NCBI RefSeq assembly: GCF_002797495.1
Contig: NZ_PGEZ01000001.1
Coordinates: forward strand, 1,736,001 to 1,800,000
Reading direction: 5' to 3'
DNA from: Mumia flava
Lineage (GTDB): Bacteria > Actinomycetota > Actinomycetes > Propionibacteriales > Nocardioidaceae
DNA: 64,000 nucleotides
Below the pieces are notes generated by a model that was given only the letters and a program-made list of their open reading frames with translations, had not been told where the DNA came from and searched no databases. The first letter of the stretch is position 1; each line of letters starts with the position of its first letter. The position numbers and the translations under genes were made by a program. Positions 25,492 through 35,011 of the stretch are shown piece by piece.

Positions 25492-26541
25492 ATGAGCCCG
25501 ATCCTGGTTGGTGCCGGTGCGTCGCCCCGTACGAGGCGACGTGCCGTGACGGCCACCGCGGTGGCCGCGTGCGCAGTCGTGCTCGCCGCCTGCGGGGTCG
25601 GCGGTGATCGTGGGGAGATGGACGGCGCCCGGGCGAGCACGAGCACGAGCGCCCCGGCGGCCGGTGACCTGCCCGACGGATGGCGCTGGGAGACGTACCG
25701 GTCCGTGCAGGTCGCGGTCCCCGACACGTTCGGCTGGGGCAACGGCACCCAGCGGCTCGGCCAGTGGTGCGTGGACCGCGGGGGCCGTGGCCCGATCGTG
25801 GGCCGGCCCGGAGTGAGCACGCTGGTCGGCTGCGTCGGTACGGAGGCCAGCCCGCCGGCCGAGACGGTGCACGCGAACACGGGCACCGTGGTGGCGTTCG
25901 CCCCGGCGCCCGAGGGGACGTCCGACGGGATCGGGCGGCTGGGTGACCGGGTCACCGTCGTGACCGGCGGTGTCGAGGTGGTGGTGCAGGCTCCGGCCGG
26001 GCTGCGTGAGCGGATCGCCGCGACCCTCCGTACGGTCGAGCACGACGCGAACGGCTGTCCCGTCCTCGACCCGGTCGTGGACGACCCCGGGCGGCGACCG
26101 GACGAGGCGCACGACCTCGCGCGCCTGTCGGGGATCACCGCCGTGGCCTCGTGCCTGTACGACCACCGCGGTCGGCGGGACGGGGGGCTCGCCTCGTCCG
26201 TGCGGCTCGACGGCCCGGAGGCCGCGACGACCGTCGAGGCGATCGCCACCGCGCCTGTGGCCGGCGACGATCCGCCGCGGTGCGGCGCACGCCGGCTCGG
26301 CGAGTCCACCGTGGTGCTGCGGATCGACTCCGCGCTGGGGGAGTCGGTCGCCTACCTCCGCTACGCCGGCTGTGCCCGCAACGGCGTCGACGACGGGGTC
26401 GCCGTGCGGGCGCTGCGCGGGTCGTACCTCCGACCGCTGCTGGCCGGACCCAACACCCCGACCTCGTGGGAGAATCGCGGCGATCCGGCGAAGAACGCAC
26501 CGCTGCGCGCGATCGCGACGGGATCCGGCGGTCGCGGCTGA
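25492..26541 (+). CDS. Putative lipoprotein of unknown function
   Basis: 349 residues. A signal sequence with lipobox VLAAC places the lipidated cysteine at C34 (RRRAVTATAVAACAVVLAAC). The mature part starts with a Ser/Thr/Ala linker and then repeats a pattern of Trp/Tyr-containing strands (WETYRSVQVAVPDTFGWGNGTQ). Six or more cysteines are spread through the mature region. No family recognised. It is close behind the secreted protease gene, which suggests joint expression at the cell surface. Confidence 0.75.
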   Translation: MSPILVGAGASPRTRRRAVTATAVAACAVVLAACGVGGDRGEMDGARASTSTSAPAAGDLPDGWRWETYRSVQVAVPDTFGWGNGTQRLGQWCVDRGGRGPIVGRPGVSTLVGCVGTEASPPAETVHANTGTVVAFAPAPEGTSDGIGRLGDRVTVVTGGVEVVVQAPAGLRERIAATLRTVEHDANGCPVLDPVVDDPGRRPDEAHDLARLSGITAVASCLYDHRGRRDGGLASSVRLDGPEAATTVEAIATAPVAGDDPPRCGARRLGESTVVLRIDSALGESVAYLRYAGCARNGVDDGVAVRALRGSYLRPLLAGPNTPTSWENRGDPAKNAPLRAIATGSGGRG

Positions 26542-26560
26542 GGACCTCCCCGCGTGCGAC

Positions 26561-26595
26561 GAAGCCCCGCCCGGACGGACCCGGGACGGGGCTTC
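26561..26595. terminator. Bidirectional hairpin between lipoprotein gene and tRNA-Ser
   Basis: GAAGCCCCG (26561–26569) pairs with CGGGGCTTC (26587–26595), with further GC pairing inside the loop. It lies between a plus-strand gene and a minus-strand tRNA, so it can serve both. Confidence 0.75.
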
Positions 26596-26603
26596 GACGA
26601 TGG

Positions 26604-26691
26604 CGGTGGCGGTGGGATTTGAACCCACGGTGGGCTGTTAACCCACACACGATTTCGAGTCGTGCTCCTTAGGCCACTCGGACACGCCACC
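26604..26691 (-). tRNA. tRNA-Ser (anticodon CGA)
   Basis: On the minus strand: acceptor stem GGTGGCG/CGCCACC, anticodon stem CACGA–TCGTG around loop CTCGAAA (CGA), long variable arm, T-loop GGTTCAAATCC. CCA is encoded (26601–26603). Length 88 nt fits class II tRNA-Ser. Confidence 0.97.
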
Positions 26692-26756
26692 GCGAGAGAC
26701 AGTACCGGACGGCCGATCGGCGCCCCAAACCGGGTCGATGATGTATCGTCGCTATC

Positions 26757-26774
26757 TCGAACACTATTGTTCGA
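26757..26774. promoter_or_regulatory. Perfect palindrome TCGAACA-N4-TGTTCGA
   Basis: Seven-base perfect arms (26757–26763 and 26768–26774) lie 40 nt before the ATG of the RibD-C-like reductase in an AT-rich promoter. It resembles the actinobacterial SOS box TCGAAC-N4-GTTCGA but the half-sites are two bases further apart, so LexA control is uncertain. Confidence 0.5.
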
Positions 26775-26813
26775 CTTATTCTGTTGTCGAGTCAGCTCGT
26801 CGGAGGAGCTCGC

Positions 26814-27383
26814 ATGCGTCGGATCATCGTGTCGATGTGGACCACCGTGGACGGGTACGTGGCCGGGCCGGACGATGAGATGGACTGGCTGATGCCCGAC
26901 GAGGCGATGGCGGCGTACGAGACCGCCCTGGTCACCGGCGCCGAGGCGCTGCTGCTCGGGCGTACGACCCACGGCGACTTCGCCGAGACGTGGCCGCGGA
27001 TCGCCGGGGACGAGGCCGAGCCCCCCGCGAACCGTGACTACGCCCGGCGGGTCGACGCGATGCCGAAGTTCGTGGTGTCGAAGTCCGGAAGAACGGCTTC
27101 GTGGCGGAGCTCCACCCGGATCAGCTCGCTGGACCACGACGACGTGGCGCGACTCAGGGCCGGTGGCGACGGCGACCTGGTCGTCTACGGGAGCCTGAGC
27201 GTGATCGCTGCTCTCCAGCGGATCGCTGCGGTCGACGAGTACCACCTGCTGCTGCACCCGACGGCGATCGGCGCCGGCAAGGCGCTCTTCACGAGACCGG
27301 CACGGCTCAGGCTCGAGTCCGCCGAGCCGTTCCCGTCGGGCGTCACCCTGATGCGCTACGTCCCGACCACGCACGAGGAATGA
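26814..27383 (+). CDS. Dihydrofolate reductase family protein (RibD C-terminal domain)
   Basis: 189 residues, single RibD_C/DHFR-like domain. The ATG at 26814 has GGAGGAG upstream. Conserved features are SMWTTVDGYVAGPDDEMDW at the N-terminus, LLLGRTTHGDF, DLVVYGSLSVIAALQR and VDEYHLLLHPTAIGAGKALF. It is a NADPH-dependent reductase by family; substrate unknown. Its stop overlaps an in-frame ATG of the next gene, so the pair is coupled. Confidence 0.85.
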   Translation: MRRIIVSMWTTVDGYVAGPDDEMDWLMPDEAMAAYETALVTGAEALLLGRTTHGDFAETWPRIAGDEAEPPANRDYARRVDAMPKFVVSKSGRTASWRSSTRISSLDHDDVARLRAGGDGDLVVYGSLSVIAALQRIAAVDEYHLLLHPTAIGAGKALFTRPARLRLESAEPFPSGVTLMRYVPTTHEE

Positions 27384-27394
27384 GGGAGAAGCCG

Positions 27395-27946
27395 ATGTCC
27401 ATCGACGCACCGACCGCCGAGCTCCTCTTCGGAGGAGACGACACGACGCCCATGAGCTCGGACGAGGCCACGGTGAAGCCGTGGAGCCAGGCCCGCACGT
27501 GCCTCGAGTCCGCACCCAAGGTCTGGCTGGCGACGACGCGTCCCGAGGGGCGAGCCCACGTCATGCCGATCCTGATCGTCTGGGTCGGCGACGCGCCGTG
27601 CTTCGCCACGCGTCCCGTCTCACGGAAGGGGCGCAACCTCGCGACGGACGGTCGCTGCGTGATCACCGTGTCCGGCGAGGACCTGGATCTCGTCGTCGAA
27701 GGACTCGCGACCCGTGTGACCGCTGACGACGACCTGACGGAGGTCGCCGCCGCGTTCCTGGACAAGTACGCGTGGGAGTTCGCGGTCCGCGACGGTGTCG
27801 TCCGCGACGGCCCGCTGCTCGACGCTCCGGAGTACGCGTTCTTCCGGCTCGTGCCGACGCGGGCCTTCGGCTACGGCGCGGACGGACTGACGGCGACCCG
27901 CTGGCGCTTCGCCCAGCCGGCCGCACCCACGCGTACGACCGCCTAA
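27395..27946 (+). CDS. Pyridoxamine 5'-phosphate oxidase-fold protein
   Basis: 183 residues, split-barrel flavin/F420-binding fold: KVWLATTRPEGRAHVMPILIVWVGDAPCFATRPVSRKGRNLATDGRCVITVSGEDLDLVVEG. These small proteins bind FMN, F420 or biliverdin; cofactor cannot be decided here. The ATG at 27395 has GGGAG 6 nt upstream; an upstream ATG at 27380 overlaps the preceding stop. It converges on tadA with a 4-nt overlap. Confidence 0.8.
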   Translation: MSIDAPTAELLFGGDDTTPMSSDEATVKPWSQARTCLESAPKVWLATTRPEGRAHVMPILIVWVGDAPCFATRPVSRKGRNLATDGRCVITVSGEDLDLVVEGLATRVTADDDLTEVAAAFLDKYAWEFAVRDGVVRDGPLLDAPEYAFFRLVPTRAFGYGADGLTATRWRFAQPAAPTRTTA

Positions 27947-28410
27947 CGGTGGTCGGCGAAGAACCCGCGCAGCTGCTCGGCGACGCGGTCGGCCAGGACG
28001 CCCGAGACGACCTCGGGCCGGTGGTTCAGCCGCCGGTCGCGTACGACGTCCCACAGCGAGCCCACGGCGCCGGCCTTGTCGTCGAACGCGCCGAAGACGA
28101 GGCGGTCCACCCGCGCGAGCACCAGCGCGCCCGCGCACATCGTGCAGGGCTCCAGGGTCACGACCAGCGTGCAGCCGTCGAGACGCCACTCGCCCCGCTC
28201 ACGTGCCGCCGCACGCAGCGCCACCACCTCGGCGTGCGCCGTCGGGTCTCCGTCTCGCTCCCGCGCGTTCCAGCCTTCGCCGAGGACCCGGCCGTCGGGG
28301 TCGACCACCAGGGCACCGACCGGCACGTCACCGTCGGCCGGCGCACGCGACGCGAGCTCGAGCGCCCGCTCCATCCACGGCTCGACGGCGCGCTGCGCGG
28401 GCGTCGTCAT
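27943..28410 (-). CDS. tadA: tRNA(adenine34) deaminase
   Basis: 155 residues. It converts A34 to inosine in tRNA-Arg(ACG), and a tRNA-Arg(ACG) gene is present in this window at 54.2 kb. Zinc ligands and catalytic glutamate are H59 and E61 (AHAEVVALR) plus C89 and C92 (EPCTMCAGAL). Length and motifs are standard. The start lies 4 nt past the stop of the associated-protein gene. Confidence 0.95.
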   Translation of the reverse strand: MTTPAQRAVEPWMERALELASRAPADGDVPVGALVVDPDGRVLGEGWNARERDGDPTAHAEVVALRAAARERGEWRLDGCTLVVTLEPCTMCAGALVLARVDRLVFGAFDDKAGAVGSLWDVVRDRRLNHRPEVVSGVLADRVAEQLRGFFADHR

Positions 28411-28414
28411 CGGA

Positions 28415-28882
28415 TCACCCGATCAGCGCCTCGAACTCGTCGCCGAACCCCAGCCGCTGCGCGATGTCGCTCAGGACCTCGTCGGGATACGCGTCCGGGT
28501 CGTCCAGCATCACCGCGAGGTCGATCGCGCTCACGCCGAGGTCGGCGAGCATCGTGAGGTCGCCCGCCGGCTGCGGCTCGTCGTCGTCCTCGGGGTCGGG
28601 CAGGTCGAGCACGTCGGCGACGCTGTCCGCCAAGGGCCACTCGTCGACGGCGGTGATGTCGGAGAGCAGCATCCGTGCGTCGTCGCCGCGCAGCCGGACC
28701 AGGACGAAGAAGTCCTCGTCGACGGCGACCATCCCGAGCGCACCGCTCGGCGACGGGACGTCCCTCAGCGCGTCGACCAGGTCCTCGACGTCCTCGACCG
28801 CGTCGTCGGGCACGGTGTCCAGACGCCAGCCCTCGTCGTCGCGGTAGGCGACCACGGCCAGGTCGACGGTGTCCTCGGGCAC
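28415..28882 (-). CDS. tRNA adenosine deaminase-associated protein
   Basis: 155-residue highly acidic protein of the actinobacterial family encoded immediately upstream of tadA. Conserved parts are DLAVVAYRDDEGW, GMVAVDEDFFVLVRLRGDDARMLLSDITAVDEWPLADSVADVLDLP and the C-terminal DPDAYPDEVLSDIAQRLGFGDEFE. I chose the GTG at 28882, which has AAAGGGG 8 nt upstream. Its role is unknown; the conserved linkage suggests help with TadA function or tRNA binding. Confidence 0.85.
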   Translation of the reverse strand: MPEDTVDLAVVAYRDDEGWRLDTVPDDAVEDVEDLVDALRDVPSPSGALGMVAVDEDFFVLVRLRGDDARMLLSDITAVDEWPLADSVADVLDLPDPEDDDEPQPAGDLTMLADLGVSAIDLAVMLDDPDAYPDEVLSDIAQRLGFGDEFEALIG

Positions 28883-28998
28883 GACCACAACCCCTTTCGA
28901 CGCCGCGCACGCGGACGTCTCCTCCCTGAGGATGACAGAGCGGAGCCGTCTTGTGTTGGTGAGGTCGCCCACCGTCGGTCCTCGGTAGTGTCTGCCGC

Positions 28999-29637
28999 AT
29001 GGACATCCACGTCGTCGACCACCCGCTGGTCGCGCACAAGCTGACCACGCTGCGCGAGACCACGACGGACTCACCGACCTTCCGCCGGCTCACCGACGAG
29101 CTGGTCACGCTGCTCGCCTACGAGGCGACCCGCGACGTCCGGGTCGAGCCGGTCCGGATCACCACGCCGGTCTCGCCCGCCGAGGGGGTCCGCCTGACCA
29201 GCCCGAAGCCGCTGATCGTGCCGATCCTGCGCGCGGGCCTGGGGATGCTCGAGGGCATGCAGCACCTGCTGCCGACCGCGGAGGTCGGGTTCCTCGGCAT
29301 GATCCGCAACGAGGAGACGCTCGAGGCGTCGACGTACGCCGAGCGCCTGCCCGACGACCTGGCGGGCCGTCAGTGCTACGTGCTCGACCCGATGCTCGCG
29401 ACCGGCGGCACGCTGTCGGCGGCGATCGAGTTCCTCGTGGCGCGTGGCTGCGACGCGATCACCGCCATCTGCCTGCTCGCAGCACCCGAGGGGATCGAGC
29501 GGGTCAAGGCCGACCTGGCCGGGATCGACGTCCCGGTCACGGTCGTGGTCGCCGCCGTCGACGAGAAGCTGAACGAGGTCGGCTACATCGTGCCCGGGCT
29601 CGGCGACGCCGGCGACCGGCTGTACGGCGTGGTCTGA
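28999..29637 (+). CDS. upp: Uracil phosphoribosyltransferase
   Basis: 212 residues, normal length. It salvages uracil with PRPP to give UMP. The PRPP-binding loop is [10 protein letters not shown] (129–138). [18 protein letters not shown] and the C-terminal [16 protein letters not shown], which binds uracil, are intact. It is divergent from tadA's upstream gene and converges on pntB with a strong palindrome between. Confidence 0.97.
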   Translation: MDIHVVDHPLVAHKLTTLRETTTDSPTFRRLTDELVTLLAYEATRDVRVEPVRITTPVSPAEGVRLTSPKPLIVPILRAGLGMLEGMQHLLPTAEVGFLGMIRNEETLEASTYAERLPDDLAGRQCYVLDPMLATGGTLSAAIEFLVARGCDAITAICLLAAPEGIERVKADLAGIDVPVTVVVAAVDEKLNEVGYIVPGLGDAGDRLYGVV

Positions 29638-29665
29638 CCGTACGGCGCCGCACGCCCCGCGATCG

Positions 29666-29712
29666 GGTGGCGAATGCACCGCGGCCCGGGTCGCGGAGGT
29701 GCATTCGCCACC
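29666..29712. terminator. Bidirectional terminator between upp and pntB
   Basis: GGTGGCGAATGCACC (29666–29680) and GGTGCATTCGCCACC (29698–29712) form a perfect 15-bp stem with a 17-nt GC-rich loop. It lies between convergent genes. Confidence 0.8.
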
Positions 29713-29743
29713 GAATCGGGGAGGCGTTCCGGGGGCGGTGTCG

Positions 29744-31123
29744 CTACAGGCCCTTCACGCCGTTCAGCAGCTTGCCCATCGTGTCCTTCGCGTCGCCGAA
29801 CAGCAGCGTCGTCTTCGGGTCGAAGAGCAGCTCGTTCTCGATCCCCGCGAATCCGGGTCGCATCGAGCGCTTCATGAAGACGATCTGCTGCGCATGGTCC
29901 GCGTCGAGGATCGGCATGCCGTAGATCGGCGCACCGGGCTCCGTACGGGCTGCCGGGTTCACGACGTCGTTCGCGCCGACGACGAGCACCACGTCGGCGC
30001 TCTTGAACTCGCCGTTGATGTCGTCCATCTCGCGCAGCTGCTCGTACGGCACCTGCGCCTCGGCGAGCAGCACGTTCATGTGGCCGGGCATCCGGCCTGC
30101 CACCGGGTGGATCGCGTAGTCGATCGTGATGCCGCGGTCGGACAGCTGGTCCACGAGCTCACGCAGCGTGTGCTGCGCCTGGGCGACCGCGAGCCCGTAG
30201 CCCGGCACGATGATCACGCGGTTCGCGTAGCCGAGCATGATCGCGACGTCCTCGGGCGTGGCCGACTTGACCGGGCGGTCGCTGGCCGTGCCTCCGCCGA
30301 GGGTGGAGCCGCCCCTGAAGGCACCGAACAGGGTGTTCAGGACGGACCGGCCCATGCCCTTCGCCATCAGGATCGTCAGCAGCGTGCCGGACGCACCGAC
30401 GAGCGTGCCGGCGATCAGCAGCAGCGGGTTCTCGAGGATGTAGCCGCTGGCCGCGACCGTCAGGCCGGTGAAGGCGTTCAGGAGCGAGATCACGATCGGG
30501 ACGTCGGCACCGCCGACCGGCAGCACGAGCAGCAGTCCGAACGCGAGGCCGAGGACCGCCAGTGCGACCGCCACCGGCATCTCCGGCGAGATCGTCAGCA
30601 GCACGGTCAGCACGATCGAACCCACGACCACGAGGCCGACGACCACCGGCATCCCGGCGAACACCACCGGCCGCGTCGTCATCAGCTCCTGGAGCTTCGC
30701 GAACGTCACGACGGAGCCGGCGAAGCTCACCGCGCCGATCAGGACGGTGAACGCGGTCGCGAACGCGGTGAACGACTCGATGTCGGCGCCGACGTGCAGG
30801 AACTCGCTCAGCTCGAGCAGCGCGACGAGGGCCGCAGCCCCACCGCCGACACCGTTGAACAGCGCCACCATCTGCGGCATCTGCGTCATCTGGACCTTGC
30901 GCGCGCCGACCGCACCGATCACGGAGCCGATCACGATCGCGCCGATGATCAGCTGGACGTTCTGCAGGTCGGTCTGGAAGAACACCACGACCGTGGCGGC
31001 GGCCGCTGCCGCAGCGCCGATCAGGTTGCCGCGACGCGCCGTACGCGGTGACGACAGGCCCTTGAGGGCGAGGATGAAGCAGACGCCGGCCGCGAGGTAG
31101 GCGAGCTGGACCCAGGTGGGCAT
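29744..31123 (-). CDS. pntB: NAD(P) transhydrogenase subunit beta
   Basis: 459 residues, normal length. It has about eight to nine N-terminal membrane helices (part of the proton channel) and a cytosolic C-terminal domain III that binds NADP(H) (IIVPGYGLAVAQAQHTLREL; VVLVVGANDVVNPAA). With the two alpha polypeptides it couples proton entry to NADP+ reduction by NADH. The ATG shares one base with the stop of the preceding gene. Confidence 0.96.
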   Translation of the reverse strand: MPTWVQLAYLAAGVCFILALKGLSSPRTARRGNLIGAAAAAAATVVVFFQTDLQNVQLIIGAIVIGSVIGAVGARKVQMTQMPQMVALFNGVGGGAAALVALLELSEFLHVGADIESFTAFATAFTVLIGAVSFAGSVVTFAKLQELMTTRPVVFAGMPVVVGLVVVGSIVLTVLLTISPEMPVAVALAVLGLAFGLLLVLPVGGADVPIVISLLNAFTGLTVAASGYILENPLLLIAGTLVGASGTLLTILMAKGMGRSVLNTLFGAFRGGSTLGGGTASDRPVKSATPEDVAIMLGYANRVIIVPGYGLAVAQAQHTLRELVDQLSDRGITIDYAIHPVAGRMPGHMNVLLAEAQVPYEQLREMDDINGEFKSADVVLVVGANDVVNPAARTEPGAPIYGMPILDADHAQQIVFMKRSMRPGFAGIENELLFDPKTTLLFGDAKDTMGKLLNGVKGL

Positions 31124-31451
31124 CAGAGCGCACCTCCGACCTTGGAGTCGTCGGACTCGGCCGGACGGGCCGGCTTCTTCTTGCCGCTGAACATCTCGAG
31201 CATCCGGTCGGTCACGACGAAGCCTCCGACGAGGTTGATCGCGGCGAGGACGACGGCGAGCAGGCCGATCCCGATGGCGACCGGCTCGTCGGTGGAGCCG
31301 GTGACCAGGATCGCGCCGACCAGGATGATGCCGTGGATCGCGTTGGCGCCGGACATCAGGGGGGTGTGCAGGGTGCTGGAGACCTTCGAGACCACCTCCA
31401 CGCCGACGAAGACGCTGAGGACGAAGATCGTCAGCCAGACCATGGGTTCGT

Positions 31452-31455
<4 letters not shown>
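31123..31455 (-). CDS. NAD(P) transhydrogenase subunit alpha, membrane part (PntAB-type)
   Basis: 110 residues with three to four membrane helices: MVWLTIFVLSVFVGVEVVSKV, the STLHTPLMSGANAIHGIILVGAI hallmark of domain II, and a final helix before a Lys-rich tail. In this organism the alpha subunit is split into a soluble NAD-binding chain and this membrane chain, as is usual in actinobacteria. It overlaps both neighbours (ATGA with pntA, TGATG with pntB). Confidence 0.94.
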
Positions 31456-32666
<1,211 letters not shown>

Positions 32667-32849
32667 CCCACGCAACCTAGAGGACACCTGCTGGACACAG
32701 CCACCATTTGGGACGTGGGTCTCACAGTCCGGCGTCTTTTGTTGCCGGCTGCATCATTTCCGCAGGTCAGAGGGCCTTGGCCCGCACGGCCGTACGGTCG
32801 GGCCAGGACGGCGGCCGGAGCCTGCCGGCCCCGTGAGACAGTGTGCGCC

Positions 32850-33764
32850 ATGAGCAGCGACGCCGTGTCCGAGCACTTCGACCCGACCGCATGGCGCGTC
32901 GTCGAGGGGTTCGAGGACCTCACCGACCTCACGTACCACCGCGCCGTCGACCAGGGGACCGTACGGATCGCGTTCGACCGGCCCGAGGTCCGCAACGCCT
33001 TCCGGCCGCAGACCGTCGACGAGCTCCTGCGCGTCCTCGAGCACGCCCGTACGTCCTCCGACGTCGGCTGCGTCCTGCTCACCGGCAACGGCCCGTCGCC
33101 GCGGGACGGCGGGTGGGCGTTCTGCTCCGGCGGCGACCAGCGGATCCGCGGCAAGGCCGGCTACCAGTACGCGGACGGGACCACGGCCGACACGGTGGAC
33201 AAGGCGAAGCTCGCGCGCCTCCACATCCTCGAGTGCCAGCGGCTGATCCGCTTCATGCCCAAGGTCGTGATCGCGGTCGTCAACGGCTGGGCCGCCGGCG
33301 GCGGGCACTCGCTGCACGTCGTCGCGGACCTGACGCTGGCCTCGCGCGAGCACGGGCGGTTCAAGCAGACCGACGCCGACGTCGCGTCGTTCGACGGCGG
33401 ATTCGGGTCGGCGTACCTCGCGCGCCAGGTCGGGCAGAAGTTCGCCCGCGAGATCTTCTTCCTCGGCGACACCTACTCCGCCGAGGACGCCCACCGGATG
33501 GGCATGGTGAACGCCGTCGTCGACCACGCCGACCTCGAGACGGTCGCGCTGGAGTGGGGCGCCAAGATCAACGGCAAGAGCCCGACCGCGCAGCGGATGC
33601 TGAAGTACTCGTTCAACCTGATCGACGACGGGCTCGTCGGTCAGCAGCTGTTCGCCGGCGAGACCACCCGGCTGGCGTACGCCACGGACGAGGCGGCCGA
33701 GGGACGCGACGCGTTCCTGGAGAAGCGCGACCCGGACTGGTCGGACTACCCCTGGCACTACTGA
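32850..33764 (+). CDS. menB: 1,4-dihydroxy-2-naphthoyl-CoA synthase
   Basis: 304 residues, crotonase fold. It cyclises o-succinylbenzoyl-CoA in menaquinone synthesis. MenB-type features are AFCSGGDQRIRG (oxyanion-hole region), NGWAAGGGHSLHVVADLTLASRE, DADVASFDGGFGSAYLARQVGQKFAREIFFLGDTYSAEDAHRMGMVN and the C-terminal KRDPDWSDYPWHY. The ATG at 32850 fits homologues; the upstream frame is open but lacks conservation. No other men gene is in the window. Confidence 0.95.
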   Translation: MSSDAVSEHFDPTAWRVVEGFEDLTDLTYHRAVDQGTVRIAFDRPEVRNAFRPQTVDELLRVLEHARTSSDVGCVLLTGNGPSPRDGGWAFCSGGDQRIRGKAGYQYADGTTADTVDKAKLARLHILECQRLIRFMPKVVIAVVNGWAAGGGHSLHVVADLTLASREHGRFKQTDADVASFDGGFGSAYLARQVGQKFAREIFFLGDTYSAEDAHRMGMVNAVVDHADLETVALEWGAKINGKSPTAQRMLKYSFNLIDDGLVGQQLFAGETTRLAYATDEAAEGRDAFLEKRDPDWSDYPWHY

Positions 33765-33870
33765 GTCGGCGTCCGCGTGGCCACGGCGCTCGATCCCAGG
33801 ATCCGCCGCGAGTCGGTCACCGGGGTCGCCGCCGCCGCGGCTGGCTGCGCAGACCCGCACCGGGCTCCGA

Positions 33871-33914
33871 AGGTTTCCCGCGCCCAGTGGCGGGCTGCCC
33901 AGCCAACTGGGGAG
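33871..33914. repeat. 44-bp intergenic repeat, copy 1
   Basis: Starts AGGTTTCC and ends GGGGAG; 35 of 44 positions match a second copy at 34927–34970 in the same orientation. The two copies bracket the SDR gene. It includes CCCAGCCAACTGGGGAG, which can fold. Confidence 0.7.
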
Positions 33915-33961
33915 AGCGTCCCACCGTCGATCCCATGTGACATCGGCCCTGGCGCATTTCG

Positions 33962-33976
33962 GATACCGACGGTATC
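33962..33976. promoter_or_regulatory. Perfect 15-bp palindrome GATACCG-A-CGGTATC, probable operator
   Basis: Seven-base perfect arms around one central A, 9 nt before the SDR start codon, inside the likely promoter. The compact symmetric ACCG/CGGT form is typical of TetR-family sites. No regulator gene lies next to it. Confidence 0.6.
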
Positions 33977-33985
33977 TTGACGCGC

Positions 33986-34864
33986 ATGACCTCGAACTTC
34001 ACCGGCAAGGTCGCCCTCGTCACGGGCGCGGCGCGTGGGATCGGAGCGGGCGTCGCCCGCGAGTACGTACGACGGGGCGGCCGTGTCGCCCTGCTCGGAC
34101 TCGAGCCCGACGAGCTCAAGGCGGTCGCCGCGGAGCTCGGTGACGCAGCGGCGTGGTGGGAGGCCGACGTCCGCGACACCGAGGCGGTGCAGTCCGCGGT
34201 GGACGCGGCCGCCGCGCACTTCGGCCGGATCGACCACGTGGTCGCGAACGCCGGGATCTCCAGCTACGGCACGATCCGCCAGATCGACCCGGACGCGTTC
34301 GAGCGGGTCGTCGACGTCAACCTGAACGGCGTCTTCCGCACCCTTCGCGCGACGATCCCGCACGTGATCGAGACGAAGGGCTACCTGCTCGTCATCTCGT
34401 CGCTGGCCGCGTTCACCCCGCTGGCCGGACTCGCCCCGTACAACGCCTCGAAGGCCGGCGCCGAGGCGCTCGGCCTCGCGGTCCGCCAGGAGATGTACCC
34501 GTTCGGCGTCCGCGTCGGGATCTGCCACCCCTCGTGGATCGACACCGACATCGTCCGGGGCGCCGAGGCCGACCTGCCGTCGTTCAAGGCGATCCGCGGC
34601 AAGCTCCCGCCGCCGGCCAACGGCACCACCACGCTGGAGGAGTGCGTCGATCGGATCTGCGACGGGATGGCCAAGCGCAAGCGCCGCGTGTACGTGCCGC
34701 GGGCGGTCGGCGTCTCGAACTGGACCCGCGCGCTCTTCTCCTCGCCGCTGCCCGAGCCCATCGTGAAGCTGATGGTCAGGCGCACGGTCCCCCAGATGGA
34801 GAAGGAGGTCGCGGCGCTCGGCCGCAGCCACTCCGCGCACATCCCGGTCACGCCCAAGCGCTGA
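33986..34864 (+). CDS. Short-chain dehydrogenase/reductase
   Basis: 292 residues, Rossmann-fold SDR. The nucleotide-binding motif TGAARGIGAG lies at ~13–22, NAG in VVANAGISS, and the active-site pair appears as Ser (ISSLAAF) and YNASK. The C-terminus extends beyond classical 250-residue SDRs with a Lys/Arg-rich segment (KRKRRVYVPRAVG), as in lipid- or steroid-active members. The ATG at 33986 is preceded by a palindromic operator. Substrate unknown. Confidence 0.88.
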   Translation: MTSNFTGKVALVTGAARGIGAGVAREYVRRGGRVALLGLEPDELKAVAAELGDAAAWWEADVRDTEAVQSAVDAAAAHFGRIDHVVANAGISSYGTIRQIDPDAFERVVDVNLNGVFRTLRATIPHVIETKGYLLVISSLAAFTPLAGLAPYNASKAGAEALGLAVRQEMYPFGVRVGICHPSWIDTDIVRGAEADLPSFKAIRGKLPPPANGTTTLEECVDRICDGMAKRKRRVYVPRAVGVSNWTRALFSSPLPEPIVKLMVRRTVPQMEKEVAALGRSHSAHIPVTPKR

Positions 34865-34886
34865 GCGGCCCCACCGCCCCGTGATG

Positions 34887-34910
34887 GTCTCCCCAGTTCA
34901 CTGGGGAGAC
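34887..34910. terminator. Hairpin terminator between SDR and ACT-domain genes
   Basis: GTCTCCCCAGT (34887–34897) and ACTGGGGAGAC (34900–34910) form a perfect 11-bp stem with a 2-nt loop, 22 nt past the SDR stop and between convergent genes. Confidence 0.75.
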
Positions 34911-34926
34911 CCCCACCTGGCTGGGG

Positions 34927-34970
34927 AGGTTTCCGGTGCCCAGTGCGGGTCTGCCCAGCCGGCTACGGAG
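34927..34970. repeat. 44-bp intergenic repeat, copy 2
   Basis: Same orientation as copy 1 at 33871–33914, 35 of 44 identical; begins AGGTTTCC and ends ACGGAG. It lies just after the SDR terminator. Confidence 0.7.
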
Positions 34971-35011
34971 CCTCCCGGGCGCGGGATGGCCCGCCGTACG
35001 GCGGGTCGCGC

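Noticed and set aside
26757-26774. Canonical LexA/SOS box
   Set aside because: Half-sites are separated by six bases between TCGAAC and GTTCGA instead of four.
26814-27383. Frameshifted reductase (unusual middle segment)
   Set aside because: The segment differs from common relatives, but the fold-defining motifs on both sides are in one frame, so the gene is intact.
29699-31051. Long plus-strand frame across pntB
   Set aside because: Highly His/Asp/Arg-rich shadow of pntB with no recognisable domain.
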